Assembly (NCBI GenBank): GCA_914767715.1
Contig: OU612070.1
Span: 4,357,501-4,421,500 of the forward strand
Length of the DNA stretch: 64,000 nucleotides
Source: Membranipora membranacea
Lineage: Eukaryota > Bryozoa > Gymnolaemata > Cheilostomatida > Membraniporidae
Reading direction: 5' to 3'
Part shown: piece after piece, positions 15,601 through 28,560 of the stretch
How the letters are laid out: the number at the start of each line of letters is the position of its first letter
How positions within the stretch are numbered: position 1 is the stretch's first letter
Notes under the pieces: model-generated
What the model was told of the DNA's origin: nothing
The model's input: only the letters and a program-made list of their open reading frames with translations
Databases searched by the model: none
Translations under genes and position numbers: made by a program

Positions 15601-18600
15601 TTATGTCAGGCTAGAGCAGGGATTGAGAGCACACCTGTCAAACAGACTTCTTGGGAACAGAATTGGCTTTGCTTTGCTTTGCTTATTCCTGTGACACGCA
15701 ATTGACCACCACTGAGGAGCTCGGCTGGTGAAAGTCTACCGCATCATTGCTGTAGATGAAACCTCAATCAATAACACACAATGAGGCCAGAAATTAAGGT
15801 TTCACCTACAAAGGGATAAGCTTTAAGGGGCTTAGACAACCCTGATCAAAGTATGGCATTTGAATAATATCAAAGCTGTTTTTTTATTGGTGCAGATAGT
15901 AATTTATGAGCGAGACAATGCAACCTTGTCTAACTGAAACTCTAGCGTAACCGCAACATTTACCACAGAGCTAATGCTCTCGCAGGCTCCTTGAAGCTAC
16001 AAATAAGTTATTAAACCACAAATTAAAAGCGCTTAATTATGTCAGGCTCAAAAAGATTGTGAATGAATCTGCCCTTTTGTGTTGGCCTTATCTGATTTCT
16101 TAGCAGAAGATCTGCAAATAATAACTCGACCACAGATGGCTCTCTTATTTCATGGTTGGTGAGACCTGATCTGAATATCGCTGTTTGTTTCTGGATCTGA
16201 AAAACATGCAATCTAAGTACCAGCGGAAAATACGGTAACTGTAAATTGCTGAACAAGCTGAACAGACTGAACAGCTGAACATAATTTCTCAGACTAAAAT
16301 TATTATTTGTTATCATTTCTCTGGCTGACTATTACTTCCCAAACACATTCCTCATAACCAAATGATTTGATGAGTCACTAAGTTCCTGTTGGCACCTAAT
16401 ATAACCAATTTAGAGCAAGCAAATGAAGCAATCAATGTGCCAAATATGTCAAAATCTGATGGTGTTCTGGAAATTGGATACCAGAAACATTTTCCAGCTC
16501 AACCTTCCATCTTGCCAGTCTTAACAAGCTTCATTTATAGGGGGGGGGCTGCTACTTTCCATCCATTCACTAGTAGTGTAATGCCGAACAAATTACTGAG
16601 AATAAAATTGAAAGAAATCATGGTGAATGCAAACTTAAAATAAATGATTTAATGAGAAGAATATAAAGAATTGTCCAGGCTCATGCTAAATTAGACAATC
16701 ATGTAAAGAATCAAACGAATAGTAGTCTGAGAAATTCTGTTCAGCTATTCAGTCTGTTCAGCCTGTTCAGCAATTTACAGTTACCCGCGGAAAATACTTG
16801 AAAATGACAACATAATATATATTTTTTTGTTATAAGACATAATCATTATATAACGTCCGACCTCAAACTGTTCAAACTTTATATGTTCCCACCCTTGATA
16901 TCAGTCCTAAAAAAGAAGAATGTTTGGTAACTTTGGTTGCACATCCATAACATTTACGTACCAGCCATTTAATACTGGTGCTAGGCCATCCACTAAGAAA
17001 GGCAACTCATCATTATTTGTACTCTACAAAATGAAAATTGTGTGTAGCTATTATCGGAAATGTACTAGCTGTAGAGCGCCTAACTCAAGAAGTTCCCGTG
17101 GTTCAGAAGAAAAACAATCGTTCCCATTTCTATTAAGCAAACAATTAGCATAAACCACACTGTAGCTCTAATCGTGGCCTTGTATGAATGACAGCCAACG
17201 TTTACAAACAAAAAGCTCTGAAAAGTTGTTTGTTGTAGTGCAGTGCACTGACATCAGGGAAAAGACAAAAGGCATTAGATTATCACTGGTGTGCTAGCAG
17301 AGACTAACTCATCCCATAGTTTGGAAACAAATAAGCTTGGTTCAATTCCAACCCTGAGAAGGGTAGAGTTTATGATAGACCTTATAGTCCAGGAGCCACC
17401 AAAAGATATCTTGCAGTTTAAAGATTATAGTGATGAATAATTATAAGGACAGTGAAGAAATTAATGTGACTGTAGTAATTCCTTGTTCGAGCATTAATGT
17501 TGTATGTATGTTGTATAATGAGTAAATCTTGAAGTTTGACTTGACTAGGTACTGGAAATGGCACACAAGCACATTATGTACACTATTGTAATGTTTGAAT
17601 GAAAATATAAAATTTTAATTTTTTTCAGTAAATATTTGCCAGGCCTTTGAACATATTATATTTTCATGACATAATGTGATTTTAGCTAAATCCAATTTGT
17701 CTGCAAACAGAGTCAAATGAGTATCGAATATGTCCCTTTTTTTTAGCGGAGGATGGAAAAAATGCAGGTGCTTGCTCATCACAAGAACGATCTCATGGCA
17801 TGCCAGCCTTTCCTATGAGGCAGATGATACCCGTAGAGTCTGGTGTGGTGCCAGGTTTGCCGGCTCCAGCTGGTGTACATATGCCACCTGGAGTAAGCAG
17901 TCAGGTGTTACAGGGATCTACAGGTACTTCGCTCCACTCTTCAGATGAGAGCCTACAGACACACCATACAGACTCGAGCGGCCGTAGGTCTTGTACACCG
18001 GCTCACTCTACCAGCGAACTCAACGATATCAATGGTTTGTACTCAATTAAATCTATTAATAATCTAGAACGGTAATTGTAAATCTGCGGGGAAAGAAAAA
18101 AACTCTGTTTGAATGTTCAGTAAAAAGGGTTAATCTATGAATGATACTAAAAAATACTTCAACCTGGTAAATCTTTTTTTACCTAAATGTCACCGAGTAC
18201 AAAAGTGTTCTTTGTGCACTTTTCTAGTGTTACAGCAAATATTATTTTTTCACAGATATGCGACCCAGAAGTATGACTCTGCCTACCCAGTCTGATAATA
18301 GAGGGCTGAGTTACTCCCCCTCCCCCTCAGTCCTATCCACAGGGCACAGCGGCAGCGGGTCAGGTACGCCAGACTCTAAACAATCGAGCAGCGGCAGCTT
18401 CAGAAAACGCGCTCGTACCTTACCCGAAGATCTGAAGGTGGGTGGACACTCACACAAAAGCAGAAAGGTAATTTTACCAATAATTAATTTTTTTCAATCA
18501 ACATAAGAAATAATATAAAACAGCCAATAAATACTACTGGAGTGAAACAGTGTCCCCTTCTCACATGAACTTACCTTCTCTAACGTGCGAGGAAAGAGGG

Positions 18601-20250
18601 AAAATTACCAGCAGACAGGATGTGAGTGTCTGAGTACACGAGTACTTAAGTATGAAGGATGTCCAACAACTTTAATGGACATCATTTCTCTACATCAGTA
18701 TCCTTGTTTGTCCATTTATCAGGATGAGGCATATTGGGAAAGGAGAAGGAAAAACAACGAAGCTGCAAAACGGTCACGAGATTCTCGAAGGGCCAAAGAA
18801 GATGAAATAGCGATAAGAGCCGCCTTCCTCGAACAAGAGAATATACGTCTGAGGATTGAGCTCGCGTCACTGAAAACTCAAACAGCAAAACTCAGGTTTG
18901 TTAGGTTTCAATGCCTTATAGAACATAGAACAGGGTGAAGATATACACAGGGAAATACATTCCTATAGCCACCTGACTCGAAATTATTGAAATTTGAAAT
19001 AATAAATTATTTGCGGAAAAAAATCCTCATGTATGTTCACATCAAATAAATCAAGAATCTAGGAATAAGTGGAATTTGAACTTAACTAGCCATCGTGTCA
19101 TTGAGGGCCAAATTTAGTACTTTCGATTTCATCAGTAGTTCACGCCAACAATTTTGCTGATGAGGGGATATGAAATTGGTTTATCTTATTATCTGTAGGT
19201 GGGGGATTTTGTGAATTTCAAAATTGAATCATTATCACAAAAATTTCCTGTCTGGATTAGCATTATTTCATGTTACCAGATGAGCTATAATGCGTAATGA
19301 CAGTGAGGCAACAATTTGCAAGTTGCATTTCCTTGTATTTCTTTTGTGTAGTTTATAAATGTTCGATCGATCGGCAGTGAAGCGTTGTGCCTTCCTTGTC
19401 AGTATTATGAATTGCTTTTTTAAACACTATGGCGTTGCCAAATAAGTCTTTACCTTTGCAAGGGAATCCTAGATAATTAATTCAGTGAATGATGGTAATT
19501 GAAGTAAGGCTGAATCAGACTCGGGGTTGAAATTCCTCCCCTGTCTATGCATACCTGGAAATGCAATAGTTTTGCATAAGACTTCACCCGAAAATTTCTT
19601 GCTGAAACCTGGAAATTGGTTTGCATTGACATAGGCACTTGTTTATTTATATCTTTTTCATATTAGATTTAAAATATAAAATATTGCGACTTATGGTTAA
19701 TCATTGCAAGAGGAGACAGCTTTGTTTTATTTTTTTCTTAGACTCTGGAGGAGGGAGAAAATTGTGATCATAATTGCACATTAGATTGATTGTGAAACAA
19801 CCTTATATTATATATACACTTATTATATGGCAACATGTATATTTGTCACAGGGTTGTTTAAAAATAAATCTTATTCAAAATTTTTTCGTTATCTTGAATA
19901 CGATCCCCTCTGTAACATTTCATAACAAGATCCGCCAGGCTTTACTTTACTGTTGTTCATTGGGCATCTAACTTTGAGACCCTAAATTATGATTATAGTT
20001 TGATCAATCAATCAATGTACATATAATTATTGTATATTTATTATCATTTTATGTTTTTGAAGCAAGAAAATTCTTTACTGGATGATATTTGACACAATTA
20101 ACACAGTTTCAAAAAGAGACCAAGCAAATTGAATTCACTTTATGGCCTCCCATAATCTTTATTTTGTTTTGTTTTTCTAGGAGTGAGCTGATCATATTTC
20201 AGAGCCCAGAAGACCACCATCGGGCTTCTGGACGGACGGATGGCTCCTAG
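12684..20250 (+). CDS. PAR-type bZIP transcription factor (HLF/TEF/Giant family)
   Basis: This is a basic leucine-zipper transcription factor of the PAR subfamily, predicted to be nuclear and to bind DNA as a dimer. Exons are 12684-13442, 14800-15043, 17747-18034, 18256-18437, 18723-18895 and 20181-20250, giving 571 residues. Vertebrate HLF or TEF is about 300, so the N-terminal low-complexity part is long. PLDFS at residues 33-37 resembles a CtBP-binding PxDLS motif (inference). A Met/Pro/Ala-rich stretch follows, with runs of alanine and glutamine. The basic region is in exon 5: [17 protein letters not shown] (from residue 495), followed by [11 protein letters not shown] and a leucine-rich zipper. 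The exon 4/5 junction falls just before the basic region (LPEDLK|DEAYW), the same place as in vertebrate HLF as I remember it. Donors after 18034 and 18895 are both gtttgt. The C-terminus after the zipper is unlike vertebrate members. I cannot say which PAR paralogue this is. Confidence 0.92.
13443..14799 (+). other. bZIP intron 1, no gene seen
   Basis: This 1.36-kb intron is bounded by gtgggt and ttgcag. It contains two short open frames (13857-14039 and its antisense shadow) with no recognisable family and no splice logic. I see nothing else in it. Confidence 0.6.
16234..16785. repeat. foldback element with 62-bp inverted arms in bZIP intron 2
   Basis: The left arm 16234-16295 and right arm 16724-16785 are reverse complements with only a few mismatches. 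Each arm contains several ctgaaca-type heptamers in tandem. The 430-bp interior holds a G9 run (16540-16548) and an unassigned open frame of 84 codons (16389-16643). The arrangement fits a small non-autonomous foldback or MITE-like element. I could not find target-site duplications with confidence. The remainder of intron 2 (15044-17746) shows no gene. Confidence 0.8.
18438..18467 (+). other. alternative in-frame extension of bZIP exon 4
   Basis: Two donors lie 30 nt apart in the same phase: gtgggt at 18438 and gtaatt at 18468. Use of the distal donor inserts ten residues, [10 protein letters not shown], directly before the basic region. Use of the proximal donor gives the spacing known in other PAR bZIP proteins. 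Both reading frames stay open. Confidence 0.6.
18896..20180 (+). other. bZIP intron 5, no gene seen
   Basis: This is a 1.28-kb AT-rich intron between zipper exon 5 and the short terminal exon. I see no exon, RNA gene or clear repeat. Confidence 0.6.
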
Positions 20251-21204
20251 CTGACTATTCTCCTCCTTCCTACACAAAATATCCAAACATCATAGGTACT
20301 TGTTGGTGACACTTACACTTCCACACAACTATATCATCGTGGAGTCTATGACAGAAAAGTTCAATTTGAAACTGAATTGTTGTCGGATATTGAGCCCATC
20401 CAAGAGCGCGAGGCGATACAACTTTGGTTGTCTGTTATGCATATTATTTATAAAAAATAATGATCTTTAATACATAAAATTAATTATAATATACGTATTG
20501 GACCTCTGATAATAGGGGTGATGCTGCCAACAAACTTTGCTCTTCCAAAGACATCACGCTGCTGTTTTTCTTTACCAAAATAATGATCTAATACCAAATG
20601 GTGCCATTTTGCTATGTTCTATACAAGTTTTACACATATCTGCAATTCCAGACCAGACAATCACACACCGACATGATGGCATATACTGGTAATCTATAAA
20701 TAGGTTTGCTGAAACAGGTCCAATGTCTCAAAAACTGAAATCTCTTTATCGATTGTGTTAATCTGAAATTTTTTGATTCAGACTCTTTGTGTTGCGTCAC
20801 ATCATTATGAAATTTTTTTTTATTGTTGATATTTTAGTCATGACTTGGTGCGGTTGCCATATTTTCCATTATTGCAATAACCTACTTAGTATTTCATAAT
20901 GATTTTACCTGGACTTGGCGGCTCGTTTTTTGGCGCAGTCAATTGATAGCTTCATCACAGACTGACCTTTTAATAAACCACTGCTATTACCGGTACATGA
21001 TTATCGTTTTACCATTGTTGTATTTAAATTGTATATAAAAAATTCTGGACCTATGATTTAATCTTCAAATCACATTTCTTGGAAAAGCACTTTTTGCAGG
21101 TCGTTGCCAATTATGCTCTAAATATATCCATTTCTGTTTGTCATCATGATACTTGTTTTCTAATGTACCATTGTGACAATTCTGTTACCGTTATCTTGGG
21201 CGTG

Positions 21205-21210
21205 AATAAA
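21205..21210 (+). terminator. candidate polyadenylation signal of the bZIP gene
   Basis: AATAAA lies about 955 bases after the bZIP stop codon, and I saw no better signal closer. The 3' untranslated region would then run to about 21230. The stretch from there to the KLHL20 stop at 22087 contains a G12 run (21639-21650) and no supported gene. Confidence 0.5.
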
Positions 21211-22086
21211 AACTTACCTTAATTTGTGACTCTGCAAGATTTTTTGCGCTACACACCATTGTTGCCGCTCTGAGCACTTGCAGGACTGGAGAAAACCCCC
21301 AAAATCAAACTAAAGATTAGCTCAAATTAATGGCACACCTGTGGCGCCGCCAGCCAAAACCACCGAAAATTCTCCATCATCATTGTCAAGCAGTAGAAAC
21401 CAAAAGACATCTGTCCAATTGAATTGAATATAGCAGTCTGCAGCTATAGTTGGCTTATTGCATTGCGGAGTAGAACAGGGCAATTTTAAAAAACAAGATT
21501 TTTTCGACATCACGAATCACTGATTGTTCTTATCATCTGACCATTTAGCAAGAAGCAGCCATTTGTTACAAATCACACAGCATTATTTAGTATATCAGTA
21601 TGCCCTTCTAAACTTAGATGATGTGACAGGCCTAAACTGGGGGGGGGGGGCATCTAATATTCATTGGTTGCGCTGGTACATTAGCTACCCGACCAGTATT
21701 AGGATAGCGCAATTTGAAATGCAAACAAAATGTCTCCAAGACATTCCAAATGACCAGACAGACGTTGGACTTAATCATAAACTGGAGGCATATCCCAAAG
21801 CTGCTACCATTATTATATAATATATGTACAATTCCATAATTTGTTAGTAAGATAATAATAAATTACATCCAGTCATTTCCTTCACACACTGCACAAAACA
21901 AAAACACATCAAAAAATTGCACTCACTTCATCGTTTATCACAAAATACTGTTTCTCTACCACATATGTATTGCATGGGTCACAATCATTACATATATTAT
22001 TGCTCTTCAGACTCAAAAGCAAGTATATTCCTGTTAGGTAGGTTGGTTTTTTTAATCCAAATCACGGTGACTCATGTTACAAGCAG

Positions 22087-25000
22087 CTATGTCAATATGT
22101 AGTTTGACGACCAGGGTTTAGATTCGCTCTGTGACATTTTGACGACACCAACACCACCACCAAGCCTTCTGTAGTTCATACCGCCGCACAGCTTCCAGCA
22201 GTTCTGGTCTGGATCAAATATCTCGATTGTCTTTAAATAAGTAGTACCATCAAATCCCCCAATAGCGATCAGCTGCCCATTCACAACACTCAGTCCAACC
22301 TGCAATGAGAGAAGTTTCTCTGATTAAACAAAAAAACTGGAGTCGTCTTCCCATCAATAGGGGGACAATCGTTTAAATGTAATAAGTTTGGCATTGCTGT
22401 ATTTCTCTCACCAGAAGCACATTCTAAGTATGAGATACTATCATATATTTTTGAGGAAAAATGGGATCAATGATGTTGCAAATAGGTGATAGCTGCCAAT
22501 ATTGCCAGCGAGATATTATTTTAGTCAGCTACTGCAGTGACCAACTCAATTGGCTGATTGAAATAATTCAGTGAGGTGGTTGAGTGGAGTTGACTATTCA
22601 CATGAATGTATTTTATTGCTACAATTTGTAGAGCCCAAACATATGAAACTGACAGAGAGATTGCACTCAGTGCAGTATATCCAGTTGTTAGAGTCAGATT
22701 AAATATTACATTTAGTACCTAAGTAAGCCAATTTGTTGGGATTCGACTAGGGCAGTCACACCATATTCATTCCAAGATACTTAGGGTAAAGGGGTCAGTT
22801 TACACTCAGTTACATATACACATGGATAGCAGTGTATCATATGACACATAATACATACCCCGCTCCTTCTGGATGTCATGGCTACTACAGGCTGCCATGT
22901 GTTAGTCTGAGGATTGTATTTCTCTGCACTGCTGAGTTCGGAGGAGTCATCACGCCCTCCCACAGCGTATATCATGTTGTTATATACAGCGACACCCAGA
23001 TGTTTCCGGTGTGTGCCCATTGGCGATACTTTTGTCCATGTGTTTGAGCGTGGGTCATATCGCTCGACTGAAAATAACGACATGGAGGTAGTGAGTTTGA
23101 ACGTGCCAATGTCATGCAAATGTGTACAATGAAATAGTAATTGGAAATAGTAAGTGCAAAGAAGAATAGTTTCATTGTTGTTTGCCAAAAAACGTATCAC
23201 GCACCAGGTGTTACTGGGCAGTAGAGAGTCAACAGTATCTAGATTCATTGTACTTTTATCTATTTGACTAATTTTTCATCTCTGTAGCTTCATTCTCAAG
23301 GCTATTGGCCCAAACAAGTGTGCATAATCAACAAATTTTTGACAAGATATTGATATGCCACAAACCTGTGTTGAGGGGAGATTGTCCATCCGATCCACCA
23401 ACTGCATATAAGAATCCTCCGAGCACAGCGACACCCACCCCTAACCTTCTACTGTTCATAGCAGAAATCTTAGACCAGCAGTTAAACTGCGGGTCGTATC
23501 TGCAAATGTTAATTGAAAAATTAAACTTTGAAGCATATCACATCAGTTGTTGGAGGTGATGACGGTTATGCTAGTACCTAGACTTATACTGATAACCAAC
23601 AACCTATAGCAAGATGCTCCCTCAACTTTTGGTCAGTCAAGTGAAATGATTATGATCATATCAACAATCAGGAGAAAATAAAGAGCATTTTGAGGAATAT
23701 ATCATGTGGAGTTATCACATGTTTTTTTATGCATTTTTTATGACTTGTGACTATCTCGAATCAAAAACTGATTGGACATAGTTATGTCTCATTATTTTGG
23801 ATCAGTAGCTAGTTTACTGCAAACAGGATGGTGGCCAAAACTAGCACCTGGAAGGGCTTTATTTTATATTCAGAATGAGGAAACTACTTAGTGAAGGGAG
23901 TCCTTACCGCTCTACATAGTTCAGACAGGAGACACCATCTTGACCACCGCAGGCGTATAAGTAGCCATCTAATACAGCTACTCCTACACTAGTACGACAT
24001 GATGAGGTGGGAGCCACATCACAGCTCCATCTGTTCATCTGGGGATCATATCTATAAGCAAACACCCATGATTAGAAATACAATTCATGCAGTTAATTTT
24101 TGTCAAGAGTTACCTTCTCCTTGAACTACAAGCTCAATGAGTGGACAACTACAAAGTGTACACCCATAATTTTGTAAAATATCACAATATAATATTGTTT
24201 ATCATGTTCCTGTCATCTTAACATCCTGTTGTGACAATAAATAAACCTTAAATCAAATCTGGTAATTAACTCTGGGACCAAGATTTCGATTGTCCATAGC
24301 AAAAGCTGAATCTTTCAGTACAATTCTTTGCTTTTCTTAGTCTATTCATTTTAACCAGGTTAACCAGGTTAATAAAATGAATGAGCAAATTACTTTAAAG
24401 ACGACACACTAACCTCTCTATTGAGTTGAGGTAGCTCTGACCATCATGTCCACCCACAGCATAGAGTAAATCATTGAGAACAGCTACACCCACACCACAT
24501 CGCCTCTTATTCATAGGAGCTACCATTCTCCACTCGTTAGAGTTAGGATCGTACTTCTCTACACTGTTTATAGCATCACCAGAGCACCACCCACCAACTA
24601 AACAGAGCAATAAAATCTCAAATATTCACATTAGTGATGTGAATGAGGTTCCCATGCAGAGAAATTAAAAATGAAAAAATTGGCATTCAGCCTCAACAGC
24701 CGAATATTACAGCTCACTCAAGCATTGCAGTAAATTTTTCTGTTAAGCAGCAAAATCTCACCGGCGAACAAGACTTCACCAGACTTGATAGGTTTACGAG
24801 GCCGGGTGCGAGGTCCTTGCATTGATGATCGGTCCTGGGGCAGTAGAAGATAATTTTTAGCCTCATCTACTAAATCCCGACATAGCTCATCAGACTTAAT
24901 TAGTAGATCTGTCCCGACTGTTCCAACTAGAAACTTAGGCTGCATTTGTGGGAATCTGACATGCTGTAGCACCTGTAGTGTAAAATTATACACATATCAC

Positions 25001-26824
25001 ACATATGGCTCTTCTCTATGAAGTGGGTCCACATGCATCGGTATATAATAATTAGTTCTGAACCCAACTATTGTGTATGTAAGCCAAAGTGCTAAATCGA
25101 ACCAGGATCAAATTTGGGGCAATGGTTGAACAAGGCCCCAAAATTAAATAAATCATAACAACAGATGTCGTGCTAGATGTTTCGGTTCATACACAGGGGT
25201 TGTTAGATGGGGGAGTTGGGGGAGGGGGACTATACAAAATAATATTATATAAGAACTTGATGATAGGTTTTCCTACCGTTGATAAGTGTAATTTCCTGTC
25301 CTCTAGACAGTGTTTGACCCAGGCCATTGCAGCAACATAGACCTGCTCTTCATTTTGTACATTCAATTCCTCGCTAGATATGATGTCTATGAGCTGATTA
25401 ACTGGAAGTAACAAGAACTCTTCACTCTCCATAACCTAAAACACCAACAGAGTATGGGATCATGAGGTCCACAACATTTCAAGCTTATCTGATAACCTCA
25501 TGTTACATTGTGATACTGAGAAACAGGTTTTAATCTGTAGATATTAGTATTAATATCTAATCAAACTTTTTCTTTCTTCTTTCATTGTTTGGCTAGCAGT
25601 AGTCACTGTTGGTTTATACTGAAAGTGGTCAATAAGCAGCAATTTCCAAGATCCTGAATCAGCAAAGCTTTTAATCTCTATAAAGTTCTGTGATGGTAAG
25701 ATACCTCTGGGAAATTATGCTGTGTGAATTTATCTGCTACCCTCAGAAGATCTCTGCAAGCGTGTGTGTCAGCAAATGCTCTGATGCCAAGCACATTGGA
25801 CGGGGCTAACTGTTGCTTCAGGAACTCGCAGCAGATATTCTGTATTTCGGTGAGATGAAGAATACAAGCAGCTGGTAATAATGTCTGCACATTTGTCTCC
25901 TCGACAATAACATGTGCGGTGTAACAGAAATCTGAAATAAGACATCATTCAATTGAGAGGCAAAGCAAAGGTTAAAAGGTCTCTGCATTTTTTTGACAGG
26001 CATCATTGGTGATAGATATTATTCACTGATTGATCATACTAACATAGTCATAACTCTTACCAATGAGGGTCTGCAGCGCCATCTCATCGACATCTTTGAT
26101 TGTAATTTCTGTTTGTTTACTTTCTGCCAACTCGCCTGAAAATTAAAACACATTTTGCTCTTCTCTTATTCATTCGACATAGGGCATGACAATTCATGAT
26201 ATGACGATGTGTTGTATATGCCTCTGGTTATTTCACTTTAATTCTTAAATTAAGCCATCAGGAGGAAATCGGGCAATTTTATGTATGAACTTCCCTTCTT
26301 TATTGATTTGACATTTTGCTCACCAGATGATAAATGTGAAGACCTTCAGTAGCCTACTGATGAAAATGTATGTGTGGCGAACACAATGTTATTAAGAGAT
26401 GTTTTTCAACACCATTCTAACCCTAACTCAACCACAAAAGATAAGCCTACACACATTGATGGTGATATGTGTGGAAATATTGAATGATATGTGGCTTACC
26501 AGTGAACATTGCACAGAAGTATGGACTGCAGGCTGATAATACTACTTTATGGGCAGGTATACGATGTGACCCAACGCAAAGCGTAACATCGCATAATTCA
26601 TGTCTCTTATATAACAAACACATAGACTCTAGAAAGTGCTTCGGGTGTTTGTCTGAAGTGTACGATAACTGTCCAAGGCTTCTAGAAGGGCTGGTATCCA
26701 TACTGTTGCCAAATCTTCTGTCACCATGAAGGCTTAGTGGATATGACATTGTACTGGAATGAGCCAAATCATTGGCCATGTGAACTGATGATGTGATATC
26801 AATACTAGTCAATTTCCGGGCCAT
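22087..26824 (-). CDS. KLHL20: KLHL20-type BTB-BACK-Kelch CUL3 adaptor
   Basis: This is a substrate adaptor of a CUL3-RING ubiquitin ligase. The BTB domain binds CUL3 and the Kelch propeller binds substrate; vertebrate KLHL20 targets include DAPK1 and PML. Ten exons, in gene order, are 26500-26824, 26061-26135, 25705-25931, 25277-25435, 24762-24972, 24414-24597, 23908-24051, 23366-23499, 22859-23067 and 22087-22299. They give 626 residues, against 609 in human. A variable N-terminus of about 55 residues precedes [15 protein letters not shown] follows from about residue 70, then BACK, then six Kelch repeats with DG and YAVGG signatures. The block [10 protein letters not shown] before the propeller and [17 protein letters not shown] at the end are KLHL20 hallmarks. 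Repeat 3 has YACGG where the family has YAVGG. About eleven residues extend past the usual end. The donor of exon 8 is gtttgt. Confidence 0.96.
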
Positions 26825-26839
26825 GGGTTAGCTATCAGC

Positions 26840-26862
26840 CAAGGAGGAGAAAAACCTCCTTG
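26840..26862 (-). promoter_or_regulatory. hairpin in the KLHL20 5' leader
   Basis: Complementary 8-base arms (caaggagg and cctccttg) with a 7-base loop lie 15 bases upstream of the KLHL20 ATG. If transcribed, the leader would hold a small GC-containing stem close to the start codon. No function is shown. Confidence 0.4.
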
Positions 26863-27330
26863 TGTTTCCTATTGACTCTCTTTTAGTTGAGACGGGGAGA
26901 AGAGGTGCTGAAAGAGAAAAGCTTCCCAACTTGGTTGATCTTTCTATGGGTCTTATAACATGAGGCAAGACCCCGCGCTAGCAACTGCAAAAGAAAGACA
27001 ACCATCATAATAATGAGATAATTTGAAAATATAAAATCAAGATATGATTATCAAAGGTTCTCTATGTTACTGTATTTCGGATGGTAAAGCAATCAATACA
27101 TTTTGCTTGACTTTGGTTTATTGTGAGACATAGGTATTCAGTCAGAGGTAATGAAACATATAGGCTATGTTATGATTTCGACTTGAATGAATTGTTATGG
27201 AAATTTGTTCACTGACATGTGGTTTAGTTTAGGCTTTTATGTAAGGTAACAAGCAAAACGCACTAGAGCAAGTAGCTCTGCTGCTAAGATTGACTAGTTT
27301 GGGGACTACCTACTAGTACTACTACCTAAT

Positions 27331-27459
27331 GGCTGGGCCTATAGCATGGGCCCCTTGAACTTACATGCCTGTTCTTTGCCAATGTCCAGTACTAGGTGGT
27401 TGATACTGGACATTGTCAAAGTTAAGGGATGTAAGGCCCAGGGGCTCATGGCCTAGCCC
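27331..27459. repeat. imperfect inverted repeat upstream of KLHL20
   Basis: The arms, about 27331-27392 and 27403-27459, pair imperfectly over most of their length. The inner portion caatgtccagta is perfect. A MITE-like foldback is the simplest reading. It lies in the presumed shared promoter interval between KLHL20 and the DUF4806 locus. Confidence 0.65.
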
Positions 27460-28560
27460 TATTATAGTTATACTTATAGTATCTATCTAAATTGCAAAAC
27501 TTGGTCCATAAATCAAAGGAATTCAAATCAAGTGATAAAAAAAAGGATTCTATAGCAGACTGTATCACCAACAAATACATTCAAGAAGAGAGAATGACCA
27601 GTACCATCAATCAATTCTTCTTCAACAACAAACCACTACTCTCAGGCTGAACTAAATAATTAATAATAATTGACAGGTCAGTTGTGAGTTGAGTTGACAA
27701 GAGAGAGTTCATAAATTCCTTTACTACTACAATCATTTTACTTTATAACCAATGTTACATCAGGAAATCATTTCAATATATCCTACATGTTTTATTGATG
27801 CTCATGCACATGGCAGAACTCTTATTAGATAAGCTTACTGATGTGACTTGACTGTAGTTAGAGAGAGTTGTTACCTTTCTAACAATTTTCTAAAAAAATA
27901 ACAATCCTGAAACAGAGCGGATGTGTTTACTGGGTCAAGTTGAGAGGGCGGGGTAAACGTCATACTTATCTTGATAGGACAGACAGAGCCGATAACAGGT
28001 AAAAGATATCAATCCATATATAAGTCAAGTAAATCATTCTGCGCATGCCCAGTCAGATCACGAGAGTCAGTATGCAAGTAAATGTAGGTTTGTATACTGA
28101 CATCAAACCAAAAGTGTGCTAAACCGAAGCAGAGAGAAAAAAAACTCGAGTAAGTATAAAAATAAGTGTTTCTGTCCATCTTATCCCTGAGCAAACCTTA
28201 TTTATTTAATTATTGAGCATTGAACCTTACCTTACCTTCAACTTAATCCAATACGTCCACAATCACTGGGCACATTTGGATATATATACCATCAGTGTTG
28301 CGTTGAGTTTATTTATCGGTTCGCTGGGGTTATCGGATGTGGCCACTTAACACTCTACATTACTAATTTAAATATGATATATAAAAAATAAACAAAAGAA
28401 AAACTCAACCTTGACTTGTTTTATCTAACAAGTTTTGGTGATTGTTCACTCGGAAGATAGATGTAGAATGGTTCAATTGTAGTGATCAGTGTGACCTTTT
28501 CGTACACAATACCTATATACTTATTTTTAGATTAGTAAAAGATTAGAATGTATTCAGTGG

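Noticed and set aside
16389-16643. 84-codon open frame inside the foldback of bZIP intron 2
   Set aside because: No family resemblance, and a G run in its middle. Probably chance within a repeat.
17281-17360. B-box-like ggttcaattcc at 17339-17349 with a small T-arm stem
   Set aside because: No convincing A box, acceptor stem or anticodon arm upstream, so I do not call a tRNA or SINE.
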